The notes under the pieces were generated by a model. That model saw only the letters and a program-made list of their open reading frames with translations. It did not search any database and was not told where the DNA came from. Shown in pieces: positions 1 through 7,008 of a DNA stretch of 64,000 nucleotides. Made by a program: the position numbers and the translations under genes. Location: the NCBI GenBank assembly GCA_900542145.1, contig UQMF01000002.1, forward strand, positions 62,001-126,000. The letters run 5' to 3'. Positions within the stretch are counted from its first letter, which is position 1. Every line of letters starts with the position of its first letter. Source of the DNA: an uncultured Oscillospiraceae bacterium (lineage in GTDB: Bacteria > Bacillota > Clostridia > Oscillospirales > Ruminococcaceae).

Positions 1-12
1 GTGGGTGACTGA

Positions 13-321
13 ATGTCCGTCAGAGCAACCAACGACACGTTCAAATCCGAGACAGCAGACGGCATAGTCCTGGCGGATTTCTACTCTGACAGCTGCATTC
101 CCTGCAAGAGAATGTCCCCGATTCTGGCGGAACTTGAGGAGCAGGATCCGGACATCAAGCTCGTGAAGCTGAACATCAACTACGACGCGGAAACCGCAGC
201 AGAATACAACGTGACCTCCGTTCCCACAGTAGTATTTTTCAAGGACGGCGCGGAGCAGCAGAGAATCACCGGCGCAGTGAAGAAAGCACAGCTGGAAGAA
301 ATAATAAACAGCATAAGATAA
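13..321 (+). CDS. Thioredoxin-like protein
   Basis: A 102-residue single-domain thioredoxin, a cytoplasmic thiol-disulfide oxidoreductase. The active site reads C28-I-P-C31 instead of the usual CGPC, and the conserved cis-proline segment (SVPTVVFF) is present. Length is normal. The ATG follows directly after a TGA at 10-12, which is probably the stop of a gene cut off by the window edge, so this gene seems to sit inside a longer operon. The next gene is 12 bp downstream and is a ThiS-like sulfur carrier. That context suggests the thioredoxin supplies reductant to a sulfur-transfer pathway; this role is inferred. The CIPC motif may shift its redox potential. Confidence 0.9.
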   Translation: MSVRATNDTFKSETADGIVLADFYSDSCIPCKRMSPILAELEEQDPDIKLVKLNINYDAETAAEYNVTSVPTVVFFKDGAEQQRITGAVKKAQLEEIINSIR

Positions 322-333
322 GGAGATACAGAC

Positions 334-540
334 ATGACTATCACAGTAACAGGCGTAAAGAAGGGAGTTGCAGACGGACTGACACTGGCTCAGCTGGTCG
401 TTGACGAGAAGGTCGAGACCCCGGAGTACGTCACCGCCAGCGTGAACGAGGAATTCATCTCCAGCAGCAGTTTTGAGGACACAGTACTCAAGGACGGCGA
501 CAACGTAGAGTTCATCTATTTCATGGGAGGCGGTCAGTAA
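334..540 (+). CDS. ThiS/MoaD-like sulfur carrier with masked C-terminus
   Basis: A 68-residue beta-grasp (ubiquitin-like) protein. Carriers of this family end in Gly-Gly, which is adenylated by an E1-like enzyme and converted to a thiocarboxylate. Here the tail reads FMGGGQ, so one extra Gln follows the glycines and the terminus cannot be activated directly. The two genes after it encode an E1-like adenylyltransferase and a JAMM protease. This matches systems in which a JAMM protease exposes the GG end (CysO/Mec+, QbsE/QbsD, HcyS/HcyD types). The stop and the next start share a base (TAATG). The final sulfur acceptor cannot be told from this window. Confidence 0.85.
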   Translation: MTITVTGVKKGVADGLTLAQLVVDEKVETPEYVTASVNEEFISSSSFEDTVLKDGDNVEFIYFMGGGQ

Positions 541-1352
541 TGGCATTCACAAATGAACAGCTGGAGCGCTATTCCCGTCACATAATCCTCAAGGAAGTCG
601 GCGCAAAGGGACAGAAGAAGCTACTCAACGCAAAGGTGCTGATAATCGGCGCCGGCGGGCTTGGCGCACCAGCGGCTATGTATCTCGCAGCCGCAGGCGT
701 GGGCACCATCGGGATTGCGGACGCTGACGAGGTGGATCTCTCAAATCTCCAGCGGCAGATAATCCACGCCACCTCCGATGTTGGCAAGGCAAAGGTGCAG
801 TCCGCGAAGGAAACGATGGAAGCCATCAATCCGGACGTTACCGTAAACACCTACCGTACATTCATCGACAGCGAGAACATCATGGACATCATCAAGGACT
901 ATGATTTCGTTATCGACGGAACGGACAACTTCCCGGCGAAGTTCCTTATCAACGACGCCTGCGTAATGGCGAAGAAGCCGTTTTCCCACGCTGGTATTAT
1001 CCGCTTCAAGGGACAGCTGATGACTTATGTTCCGGGACAGGGTCCCTGCTACCGCTGCGTATTCAAGAATCCGCCGCCCAAGGACGCAGTTCCAACCTGC
1101 AAGCAGGCCGGAGTTATCGGCGCAATGGGCGGAGTAATCGGAAGTCTCCAGGCGATGGAAGCGATAAAGTATATCCTGGGCGTGGGCGACCTGCTGACAG
1201 GATATCTGCTGACCTACGACGCACTCAAGATGGAGTTCCGTAAGATCAAGCTGCCGTCTGACACCAGAAAGTGCCCGATCTGCGGCGAGCACCCGACAAT
1301 AACCAGGCTCATCGACTATGAGCAGGTAGAATGCGATGGTGTGCACTTATGA
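540..1352 (+). CDS. ThiF/MoeB/HesA-type E1-like adenylyltransferase
   Basis: A 270-residue E1-like enzyme expected to adenylate the C-terminus of the carrier encoded just upstream. It shows the nucleotide-binding motif GAGGLGAP near residue 37, the DADEVDLSNLQRQ segment typical of ThiF and MoeB, a PTCKQAGV segment in the usual place of the conserved cysteine, and two CxxC pairs (CYRC and CPIC) that probably bind structural zinc. Length is normal. Its start overlaps the carrier stop by one base and its stop overlaps the next start as ATGA, so the three genes are translationally coupled. Assignment to thiamine, molybdopterin or amino-acid biosynthesis is not possible from sequence alone. Confidence 0.9.
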   Translation: MAFTNEQLERYSRHIILKEVGAKGQKKLLNAKVLIIGAGGLGAPAAMYLAAAGVGTIGIADADEVDLSNLQRQIIHATSDVGKAKVQSAKETMEAINPDVTVNTYRTFIDSENIMDIIKDYDFVIDGTDNFPAKFLINDACVMAKKPFSHAGIIRFKGQLMTYVPGQGPCYRCVFKNPPPKDAVPTCKQAGVIGAMGGVIGSLQAMEAIKYILGVGDLLTGYLLTYDALKMEFRKIKLPSDTRKCPICGEHPTITRLIDYEQVECDGVHL

Positions 1353-1759
1353 TAAAGCTTTCCAAATCCGACTATGAGAAGATACTCAAGCATGCTGAGA
1401 GCGAACTGCCGAACGAAGCCTGCGGACTTATCGGCGGTGTGACCGAGGGCGGCGACAAGCTCATCAAAAAGGTGTATCTGCTGACGAATACCGACCACTC
1501 CAACGAGCATTTCAGCATGGATCCCAAGGAACAGCTGGCGGCGATCAAGGACATGCGCGCGAACGGATTCGTTCCGCTTGGTAACTGGCACAGCCACCCG
1601 GAGTCCCCCTCCCGTCCCTCCGACGAGGACAAGCGCCTTGCCTACGACAGTAAGGCAAGCTATATGATACTTTCCCTGATGAACAGGGAAGAGCCGGTGC
1701 TCAATTCGTTCCACATCTCCGGAACGGATTCCGAAAAGGAGCAGCTGGTAATCGAATAA
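1349..1759 (+). CDS. JAMM/MPN+ metalloprotease (Mov34/Rad24 family)
   Basis: A 136-residue zinc isopeptidase-like protein. The complete JAMM motif is visible: Glu23 in PNEACGLIGG, then H81-x-H83-P, followed by S91 and D94. The start at 1349 is preferred because it gives a 4-bp ATGA overlap with the upstream E1-like gene; an upstream ATG at 1331 would add six residues. In related sulfur-carrier systems such proteases trim residues after the GG or release the product from the carrier, which fits the extra Gln on the adjacent carrier. The TAA stop lies inside the ATAA target duplication of the MITE inserted directly downstream. Confidence 0.88.
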   Translation: MIKLSKSDYEKILKHAESELPNEACGLIGGVTEGGDKLIKKVYLLTNTDHSNEHFSMDPKEQLAAIKDMRANGFVPLGNWHSHPESPSRPSDEDKRLAYDSKASYMILSLMNREEPVLNSFHISGTDSEKEQLVIE

Positions 1760-1918
1760 GGGAACCTCTAAAAACCGGTTTGAAAAGGGAAAATGTGTAG
1801 AGTGCGCCGAATGCGATGAAAGCCGACGAAGTAAGGCTGTATGCCTTACGAGGAGGTTTGAAGAAGCAGGCGGTGTGCTATACACATTTTCACTCAAACA
1901 AGGTTTTTAGAGGTGACC
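1760..1918 (+). mobile_element. 159-bp MITE, copy 1
   Basis: A short non-coding element with imperfect terminal inverted repeats: GGGAACCTCTAAAAACC at the left and GGTTTTTAGAGGTGACC at the right. It is flanked by the direct repeat ATAA (1756-1759 and 1919-1922), as expected for a 4-bp target duplication. Inside are a GTAAGGC...GCCTTAC hairpin and complementary AAAATGTGTA/TACACATTTT arms. The same 159 bp recur in inverted orientation at 27847-28005 with only two differences. The apparent reading frames across it are not genes. No transposase is present, so it would have to be mobilised in trans. Confidence 0.88.
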
Positions 1919-2062
1919 ATAATCTAAAACCGTCCCGGATGCGGGGGACATCAAAGGAATATAGTCGCAAATCCACATTACAAAAGGAATTGTAGTGCCG
2001 CATACCCAAGACCATACCCTAACCAATAATAAGGGGCTGTAAAAAATCAACAAAAGAAAAGA

Positions 2063-2097
2063 CTGCATCTGAAAAAAGAGAAGATGCAGCCTTTTTT
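2063..2097 (+). terminator. Rho-independent terminator
   Basis: The arms CTGCATCT (2063-2070) and AGATGCAG (2082-2089) are followed by a run of T. It lies between the sulfur-carrier operon/MITE and the kinase promoter. Apart from the MITE, this terminator and the promoter at 2200-2228, I see no feature in 1919-2281. Confidence 0.75.
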
Positions 2098-2171
2098 GGT
2101 GTAAGGATATTGTCAATATAGCTTTACACATTTCACTCAATGATTTTGAGCAAAAGTGCAATGGAATAAAT

Positions 2172-2190
2172 ATTTTATTATACAGCATCA
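2172..2190 (+). repeat. 19-bp direct repeat, left copy
   Basis: ATTTTATTATACAGCATCA recurs with one mismatch at 4572-4590. The two copies bracket the AT-rich kinase gene and the pseudogene after it. The right copy overlaps the 3' end of a small Cys-rich gene, an arrangement like the boundaries of integrated DNA, though chance similarity of AT-rich sequence is not excluded. Confidence 0.55.
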
Positions 2191-2199
2191 ATTTTTCTG

Positions 2200-2228
2200 T
2201 TGCATTTTTTGGAAAAATATGATATAAT
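2200..2228 (+). promoter_or_regulatory. Sigma-A-type promoter of the kinase gene
   Basis: TTGCAT at 2200-2205 and TATAAT at 2223-2228 with a 17-bp spacer, about 54 bp before the start codon. A GGAGAG ribosome-binding site precedes the ATG. Confidence 0.75.
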
Positions 2229-2281
2229 TCAGATGTATTGACTTTATATCTACCAAAATAATTAGTATTGGAGAGTTAAAG

Positions 2282-4234
2282 ATGGGTTTTCTTGATTTTT
2301 TCAGAAGCAGCAAAAAGAAACAGGACAGCGTTTCCGTGCAGCAGAACCAGACAGCTGATCAGCCGAATATGATGGCGTTTGCGTCAAGCATAGGCAACCA
2401 GAATGCCGGTCAGATGATGACACCTCAGGGAGAAAATGCAAAAGCAATGAAAAGCATACAGCAAAACCCTGCAATGGCGCGGGACAGCCTGAAAGATCTC
2501 TATACGGAACTTCGTCGCAGCCAGAAAGGCGGCGTACCAGTCTGGAATTCCAGTTTATATAATAAAGTTGTCAATAGCCTTAAAGCCATCAACAACGCGA
2601 TGAGCGTGAATTTCACCGATAATCCTACCCAAAACCATAAAATGCTTAGTGAAATGGACGACAAATACCGCCAACTTATAAGCGCCTGCAACGAGTATAC
2701 TTCACGCTCGCCCAGGACTGAAGCCGGTATCGCGCGCAAGAATATCGTGCTGCATATCCAGGAAAAAGCCAGCACCGATCTGATCGCACTGAGCGCGGTT
2801 AGAACGGATTTCTGCTCGCTTTCGCCAGAAGAACAGCGCCAGAAAGACTGGAACCAGCTGCTTGACCAAAGCCGTACCATTCATCTGACTGTAAAAGATT
2901 TTGCGGCATTTGGCAAGGAGACAGGTGGTCAGGCGTCCGAGGTGTACAGAATCACTGCCCAAAATGCCACTGTAAAAGGGGCAGACGGTACACCGGTTCA
3001 ACTTTCGGATACGCATTACTTCAAGCCTGAAGACGAATATGACATGTCTCAGAAAAATGTCGCAGCTCAAATTGCAGAAAAAACATTTGAGCGTTTCCCA
3101 AGCCTCACGAAAAATGATAAAAAGCTTATTCGTGAATGGGCTTCTCGGCCTCTTGTACAGGGAACCGAAAGTCATAAGGACTCACAATTAGAATCAAAGC
3201 TGACCGGGCTGTCTCAAGACGGAATTGCTGCCATACACTTTATAGATGACAGAGTACCCTCGGCATATATAACATCGGATACTGTTATGGAACGCCTGAA
3301 AATAGGCGAAGGCAGCGAAAAGGTCAACATGACAAGGCGAAATGTCGCGACAAGCCGTATGGCGGCATTGCTTGGAGTTGGCAACCTCGTTGCAAAATCA
3401 GAAACAGCCGAAATATACGATGAAGCCACCGGTTCAACCATACGCGGAAATCTGATGGAACAGGCAAGGGGGCAGAGGTCAGGAAATGACATAACAGCTA
3501 AAGCAAAAGAAGACAAAAAAACGATCACCTATTCAAGCACAAAAGAACGCCCGGATGTTCTGCTCAATTCGACAGGTAATTTCCAAAGAGATCTTTGCAG
3601 CCTCCAGGTATTTGACAACATTTGTGGTCAGATAGACAGGCATGGTGGAAATTTCCTTGTCACCCAAAATGAACAGGGTGAGCTCTCAGATCTACAGGGG
3701 ATTGACAATGATGGCGCATTTGGACTGAATGAAAACGGAGCTTTTATCAATGGACAAGGCAACACCAGAAATGCATACAATATCCAGACAGGCGAAATGG
3801 AACTGCCCTTCCTGGACAGGGCATTCGCTGAAAGGATAAAGGCTGTTGATAAGGAAATGATAAAATACGCCCTCAAAGACTTGCTGACCGAAAAGGAAAT
3901 AGATGCAGTCATCACAAGACTTGAAGACGTCAAAAAAGCAATCAGCACAATGGACGAATCGCGCCTGCTGAGAGATGAAGACTGGAATGATGACACCGCG
4001 CAGACGCTCATTGATCAGGCTTGGAAAGCAAACCAAAGATTCAACGAACTGGACAACGATCCAAACACCAAACGCCAAACTACTTTAGAGAAACTGAACC
4101 AATCAGTTCTCTATGAGAATTATTTTGGAGAATTAATGCTCAATTCACTTCCCATAATGTTTTTCGACAAGGGTGCATTAGGAGAAGACGCACCTCAGCT
4201 TCTCCGCAGGAAACAGAGAATGCAGCAGAAATAA
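2282..4234 (+). CDS. Atypical kinase, PI3/PI4-kinase-like fold
   Basis: A 650-residue soluble protein whose C-terminal two thirds carries kinase landmarks. F247-K248-P249 in HYFKPEDE resembles the ATP-lysine strand of type II PI4-kinases. A helix reads NVATSRMAALLGVGNLVAK. D452-R-H-G-G-N457 matches the DRHxxN catalytic loop, and D475-N-D-G478 sits where the metal-binding Asp is expected. The first ~180 residues are Gln/Ser-rich with low-complexity stretches. Whether it phosphorylates lipid or protein is unknown. The gene looks AT-richer than its neighbours and lies between 19-bp direct repeats, which suggests acquisition by transfer. It has its own promoter and terminator and no partner gene. 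Confidence 0.6.
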   Translation: MGFLDFFRSSKKKQDSVSVQQNQTADQPNMMAFASSIGNQNAGQMMTPQGENAKAMKSIQQNPAMARDSLKDLYTELRRSQKGGVPVWNSSLYNKVVNSLKAINNAMSVNFTDNPTQNHKMLSEMDDKYRQLISACNEYTSRSPRTEAGIARKNIVLHIQEKASTDLIALSAVRTDFCSLSPEEQRQKDWNQLLDQSRTIHLTVKDFAAFGKETGGQASEVYRITAQNATVKGADGTPVQLSDTHYFKPEDEYDMSQKNVAAQIAEKTFERFPSLTKNDKKLIREWASRPLVQGTESHKDSQLESKLTGLSQDGIAAIHFIDDRVPSAYITSDTVMERLKIGEGSEKVNMTRRNVATSRMAALLGVGNLVAKSETAEIYDEATGSTIRGNLMEQARGQRSGNDITAKAKEDKKTITYSSTKERPDVLLNSTGNFQRDLCSLQVFDNICGQIDRHGGNFLVTQNEQGELSDLQGIDNDGAFGLNENGAFINGQGNTRNAYNIQTGEMELPFLDRAFAERIKAVDKEMIKYALKDLLTEKEIDAVITRLEDVKKAISTMDESRLLRDEDWNDDTAQTLIDQAWKANQRFNELDNDPNTKRQTTLEKLNQSVLYENYFGELMLNSLPIMFFDKGALGEDAPQLLRRKQRMQQK

Positions 4235-4258
4235 GCAACTCGCATACATAACAAAAAT

Positions 4259-4290
4259 CCGGCGCTGGATAACCAACGCCGGAAATTTAT
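4259..4290 (+). terminator. Terminator of the kinase gene
   Basis: The stem CCGGCGCTGG (4259-4268) and CCAACGCCGG (4273-4282) has a 4-nt ATAA loop and one mismatch, and is followed by AAATTTAT. It begins 24 bp after the kinase stop codon. Confidence 0.65.
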
Positions 4291-4320
4291 ATGGAGCACG
4301 CTTTTCAGAGCAGTCCGAAA

Positions 4321-4521
4321 TTATTCCGGGATAGCGGAAGCGTTCATTACGTCAGCTGAACCGTTGCCGATAAGGTCAGCAAACAGCACAGATGCCCACG
4401 GAAGTACGGCGTCCGGCGCATTAAGCGCCTATTTGCACGGTACCTTCAGTTCCTCGCTGGCTCGCTTTAGCCAGCTTTACTGCTGCTTATAAATCCTGTC
4501 GTATTTTTTTGCGTCTGACAT
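4321..4521 (-). pseudogene. Small ORF broken by two in-frame stops
   Basis: On the minus strand one frame reads MSDAKKYDRIYKQQ-stop-SWLKRASEELKVPCK-stop-ALNAPDAVLPWASVL and on to SAIPE at a final TAA, 67 codons in all. The three pieces share the frame and look protein-like, with codon use similar to the neighbours, but codon 15 is TAA and codon 31 is TAG. The simplest reading is a decayed gene of about 66 residues. I do not recognise the family. It lies inside the region bracketed by the 19-bp direct repeats. Confidence 0.45.
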
Positions 4522-4571
4522 GTTCTTCACCATTCTGGTTTTAGTATATTCTTTTGAGCGTGGAGTGCCAA

Positions 4572-4590
4572 ATTTTATTATATAGCATCA
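4572..4590 (+). repeat. 19-bp direct repeat, right copy
   Basis: ATTTTATTATATAGCATCA matches 2172-2190 with one mismatch, 2.4 kb away. It spans the stop codon and last codons of the minus-strand Cys-rich gene at 4578-4709. Confidence 0.55.
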
Positions 4591-4709
4591 GGTTTTGAAA
4601 AATACCTGCATTGCGACACAGTGCTGTCAGACGGGCAGGTGAGGTCAGGCAGGGTGCACATTCCTTCCTGCTGCCAGCGACAGTTTTCCTTACAGGGTAC
4701 TATATTCAT
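4578..4709 (-). CDS. Small Cys-rich clostridial protein
   Basis: A 43-residue protein containing CKENCRWQQEGMCTL and ending in CRYFSKPDAI. The pattern CxxxCxxQxxGxCxL...CxYF is typical of tiny proteins found widely in Clostridia; their function is unknown to me and the cysteines suggest metal binding. It has a strong ribosome-binding site (GGAGGT, four bases before the ATG). It is encoded just downstream of the patatin gene on the same strand, 48 bp away, so it may be the last gene of that operon. Its 3' end carries the right copy of the 19-bp repeat. Confidence 0.6.
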   Translation of the reverse strand: MNIVPCKENCRWQQEGMCTLPDLTCPSDSTVSQCRYFSKPDAI

Positions 4710-4757
4710 ACTACACCTCCGGTGGTTTTGCAAGTATTCTGTGCAGCAGTTGCTGGA

Positions 4758-5624
4758 TTATTCCATAAGCCGTTCGCGGAAAAATGTACCGATGTTTCCG
4801 GAGAGATATTCCAGGGTTTCAGTCCGTCCGAGTTCAATGCGCAGCGCGGCATTTCCGCCGTCGAAATCCAACGTTCCTGCCTTGAGGAGCCTGCCCTCGT
4901 TCTTTCCGAGAAGTATCTTGTCCGACGGGTACAGCTCCAGAAAATCCGCGTCAGGGAATTCCGACAGGTCAGCCGAAACGCTTCCGAGGTAGCTCACGAT
5001 GAACTTCCGGAATCCGATGTCGTAAAGCGGTTTTATTGGCGTGTTGTCGGAAAGTCCGCCGTCGCGGTAGAATATGCCGCCGATCTCCTTTGCCGGGAAA
5101 ACCGCCGGTATAGCCGTGGAAGCAGTCAGAATATCCGTTATCCTGTCCGGAGGATAAGCGCTCATGTCGAAGTATTCCGCGCGCCCGGTGTCGCTGTTGT
5201 GGCAGCAGGCAAAGCAGGGCATTCCGCAGCCGGAAACACAGCTGTTCACGCCGTTGTCCTCTATCTTGCCGATAAGTCCCTGGGATGAGAATATACCGGC
5301 TCTGGCGGCACGCTCCGGGTCGGGCAGGTCGATCGTGCGGTTATCAGAGCCTAGGAAATTCATCACGCCGAACAGCATTCGTCCGGCGGTTTCCGCCGGA
5401 TCGGTTATGTCCTGGCGGCGCAGGGAAGTCCACACGTTTTCCGCGAGGCTGATATTGCCACAGGCGAACAGCGCGGCGTTCAGAGCTCCGGCGGAAGTCC
5501 CGGAAACTCCGTTAATGTATCTGTCGAGCCCTAGTTCGTTCAGCGCCTGCCATACGCCGATCTGATAGGCGCCGCGTCCGCCTCCGCCGCATAGTACAAG
5601 TCCGATGTCTGGTGTAGAGTTCAT
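4758..5624 (-). CDS. Patatin-like phospholipase
   Basis: A 288-residue lipid acyl hydrolase of the patatin/RssA type. It shows the oxyanion motif GGGGRGAYQIG (from residue 13), the nucleophile elbow G-T-S44-A-G and the catalytic D188-G-G, forming the expected Ser-Asp dyad. No signal peptide is visible, so it probably acts in the cytoplasm or at the inner membrane face. Unusually, five cysteines lie within residues 129-141 (NSCVSGCGMPCFACC), a possible metal or redox site. A GGAGGG site precedes the ATG. It follows the YjbR-like gene by 18 bp in a lipid/RNA housekeeping operon. Confidence 0.9.
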   Translation of the reverse strand: MNSTPDIGLVLCGGGGRGAYQIGVWQALNELGLDRYINGVSGTSAGALNAALFACGNISLAENVWTSLRRQDITDPAETAGRMLFGVMNFLGSDNRTIDLPDPERAARAGIFSSQGLIGKIEDNGVNSCVSGCGMPCFACCHNSDTGRAEYFDMSAYPPDRITDILTASTAIPAVFPAKEIGGIFYRDGGLSDNTPIKPLYDIGFRKFIVSYLGSVSADLSEFPDADFLELYPSDKILLGKNEGRLLKAGTLDFDGGNAALRIELGRTETLEYLSGNIGTFFRERLME

Positions 5625-5642
5625 AGCGCCCTCCGTCTGAAT

Positions 5643-6014
5643 TCAGTTACGTTTGCGGATCTTCGGCTTGGTGAGTTCAAAGCTGATATCCAGCAGCATT
5701 CTGAGTTTGTCGTCGGGAACGCTTCCGTCAAGCGCCACGGATATCCAGCTTTCCTTGTTCATGTGGTACGCCGGGAATATTCCCGGTTCAGTGCGCAGCG
5801 AGCCGGACATCACCGGGTCGTTTTTTAGATTCACGATGGAGATCGTGCCGCAGTCCAGATTCAGCCTGGCTCCGGGGATATCCATTATGAGTGCGAACCA
5901 CTTCCTGTTTCCGGCATGGCGGAATACCGCATAGTCCGGGTCGGAAGCCCAGGGGTGGTCGGGGTCCGTGCTGTAGATTTCAGCAATGTATTCTGTGAGT
6001 TCGAATTTGTTCAT
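5643..6014 (-). CDS. MmcQ/YjbR family protein
   Basis: A 123-residue protein of the MmcQ/YjbR (DUF419) family, which has a CyaY-like fold. Signs are the segments HPWASDPDYAVFRHAGNRKWFALIMDI and the downstream NKESWISVALDGSVPDD. The start is placed at the ATG at 6014 (MNKFELTEYI); the longer open frame upstream runs antisense to the kinase gene dgkA and is not protein-like. The family's role is unclear; some members are annotated as DNA-binding. It lies between dgkA and the patatin gene on the same strand. Confidence 0.8.
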   Translation of the reverse strand: MNKFELTEYIAEIYSTDPDHPWASDPDYAVFRHAGNRKWFALIMDIPGARLNLDCGTISIVNLKNDPVMSGSLRTEPGIFPAYHMNKESWISVALDGSVPDDKLRMLLDISFELTKPKIRKRN

Positions 6015-6067
6015 TCTGTCATTATTCAAAAGATGCCGGAATCCCGGCTTCAGTACATTATATGAAT

Positions 6068-6532
6068 TCAGTGATTGTTTTTGAGCCTTTCCGGCAGGAA
6101 CACGAATACTGCCGCCGCCATCACGAAAGCCCCCAGCCAGAGGAATCTCAGCGGCTGCGCGGTAAAATATGCGCCGACCGCCGAAAACCGCTCCGTATCC
6201 CAGAACAGCGTAATTCCAACGATAACCGCGAATATGGCGGAAACCAACACCGCCCCGGCGGCGGTATCCTTGCTGCGCTTTATGTGCTCGTCCTTTTCCG
6301 GGGAAACCTTGTCGCACAGCCGTTCGATGGAGGTGTTGAACAGTTCCGCAGAGATAACCGCCGCAAAAGTCAGCAGTAATACCGCCCATTCAGCCCGGGA
6401 AAGCCCGTAGAATCTCACGGCGAACCATGTCACGAATCCCATGGCACAGATATGCACCCGGAAATTCCGTTCGGTGAATCCGTGAATTATTCCGGCGGCG
6501 GCGTAGGCGAAGCCCTTCAGGAACTTTCTCAT
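6068..6532 (-). CDS. dgkA: Undecaprenol/diacylglycerol kinase
   Basis: A 154-residue integral membrane kinase that, in Gram-positive bacteria, phosphorylates undecaprenol to feed cell-wall lipid carrier recycling. The family signature AELFNTSIERLCDKVSPEKDE is present, followed by the conserved KDTAAGAVL helix. It is longer than usual owing to an extra hydrophobic C-terminal segment that looks like a fourth membrane helix. Its start overlaps the ybeY stop by 4 bp (ATGA), the order often seen in Firmicutes (phoH-ybeY-dgkA). Confidence 0.93.
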   Translation of the reverse strand: MRKFLKGFAYAAAGIIHGFTERNFRVHICAMGFVTWFAVRFYGLSRAEWAVLLLTFAAVISAELFNTSIERLCDKVSPEKDEHIKRSKDTAAGAVLVSAIFAVIVGITLFWDTERFSAVGAYFTAQPLRFLWLGAFVMAAAVFVFLPERLKNNH

Positions 6533-7008
6533 GCTTCCCGGGTTATGCCCAGCTTATCCAGGACTTTTTCCTGCTTGCCGAACATGATCTTTTCCTCTTC
6601 CTCGCTGTTCACATGGTCGTAGCCCAGAAGGTGAAACAGCGAATGCGTGATAAGGAATGCAACCTCGCGCCGGTAGGAGTGCCCGTATTCCTCAGCCTGC
6701 TGCGCCGCCTTCTCCAGGGAGATCACGATATCACCCAGCATTATCGCGTCGTTGTCCGGGTCTACCTCGTAGCCGTCGTCGTCGCCAAGAGGGAAAGAAA
6801 GCACGTCTGTTTCGCGGTCAATGTCGCGGTGCTCCCGGTTTAGTTCGCGTATTCCCTCGTTGTCCACCAGGGTAACGGATACCTCGGCGGTGTTGTCGAT
6901 TCCCTCTTCCTCAAGGGCGGCGGCGGTGCATATTTCTATCAGGTGCTCGATGTCCTCGGGCGGCGCCAATTTTTCCTGTTCGTTGCTGAGAAAAGTGATT
7001 ATTTTCAT
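6529..7008 (-). CDS. ybeY: Endoribonuclease YbeY
   Basis: A 159-residue zinc-dependent endoribonuclease used in 16S rRNA maturation and ribosome quality control. The metal-binding motif HSLFHLLGYDH (HxxxHxxxxxH) is complete, and the segment REHRDIDRETDVLSFP is typical of the family. It overlaps phoH upstream and dgkA downstream by 4 bp each, so translation is coupled through the operon. Confidence 0.96.
   Translation of the reverse strand: MKIITFLSNEQEKLAPPEDIEHLIEICTAAALEEEGIDNTAEVSVTLVDNEGIRELNREHRDIDRETDVLSFPLGDDDGYEVDPDNDAIMLGDIVISLEKAAQQAEEYGHSYRREVAFLITHSLFHLLGYDHVNSEEEEKIMFGKQEKVLDKLGITREA

Noticed and set aside
1316..1897. Protein-like frame shared with 27868-28122 (common segment MSENVYSTPPASSNLL)
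   Set aside because: The shared stretch comes from the two MITE copies, not from a gene family; each frame continues into unrelated sequence.
4611..5288. 225-codon frame opposite the patatin gene
   Set aside because: Shadow of patatin and the Cys-rich gene; no ribosome-binding site or motif.
5643..6389. 248-residue frame extending the YjbR-like gene upstream
   Set aside because: The added N-terminal part is antisense-frame sequence over dgkA; homology begins at the ATG at 6014.
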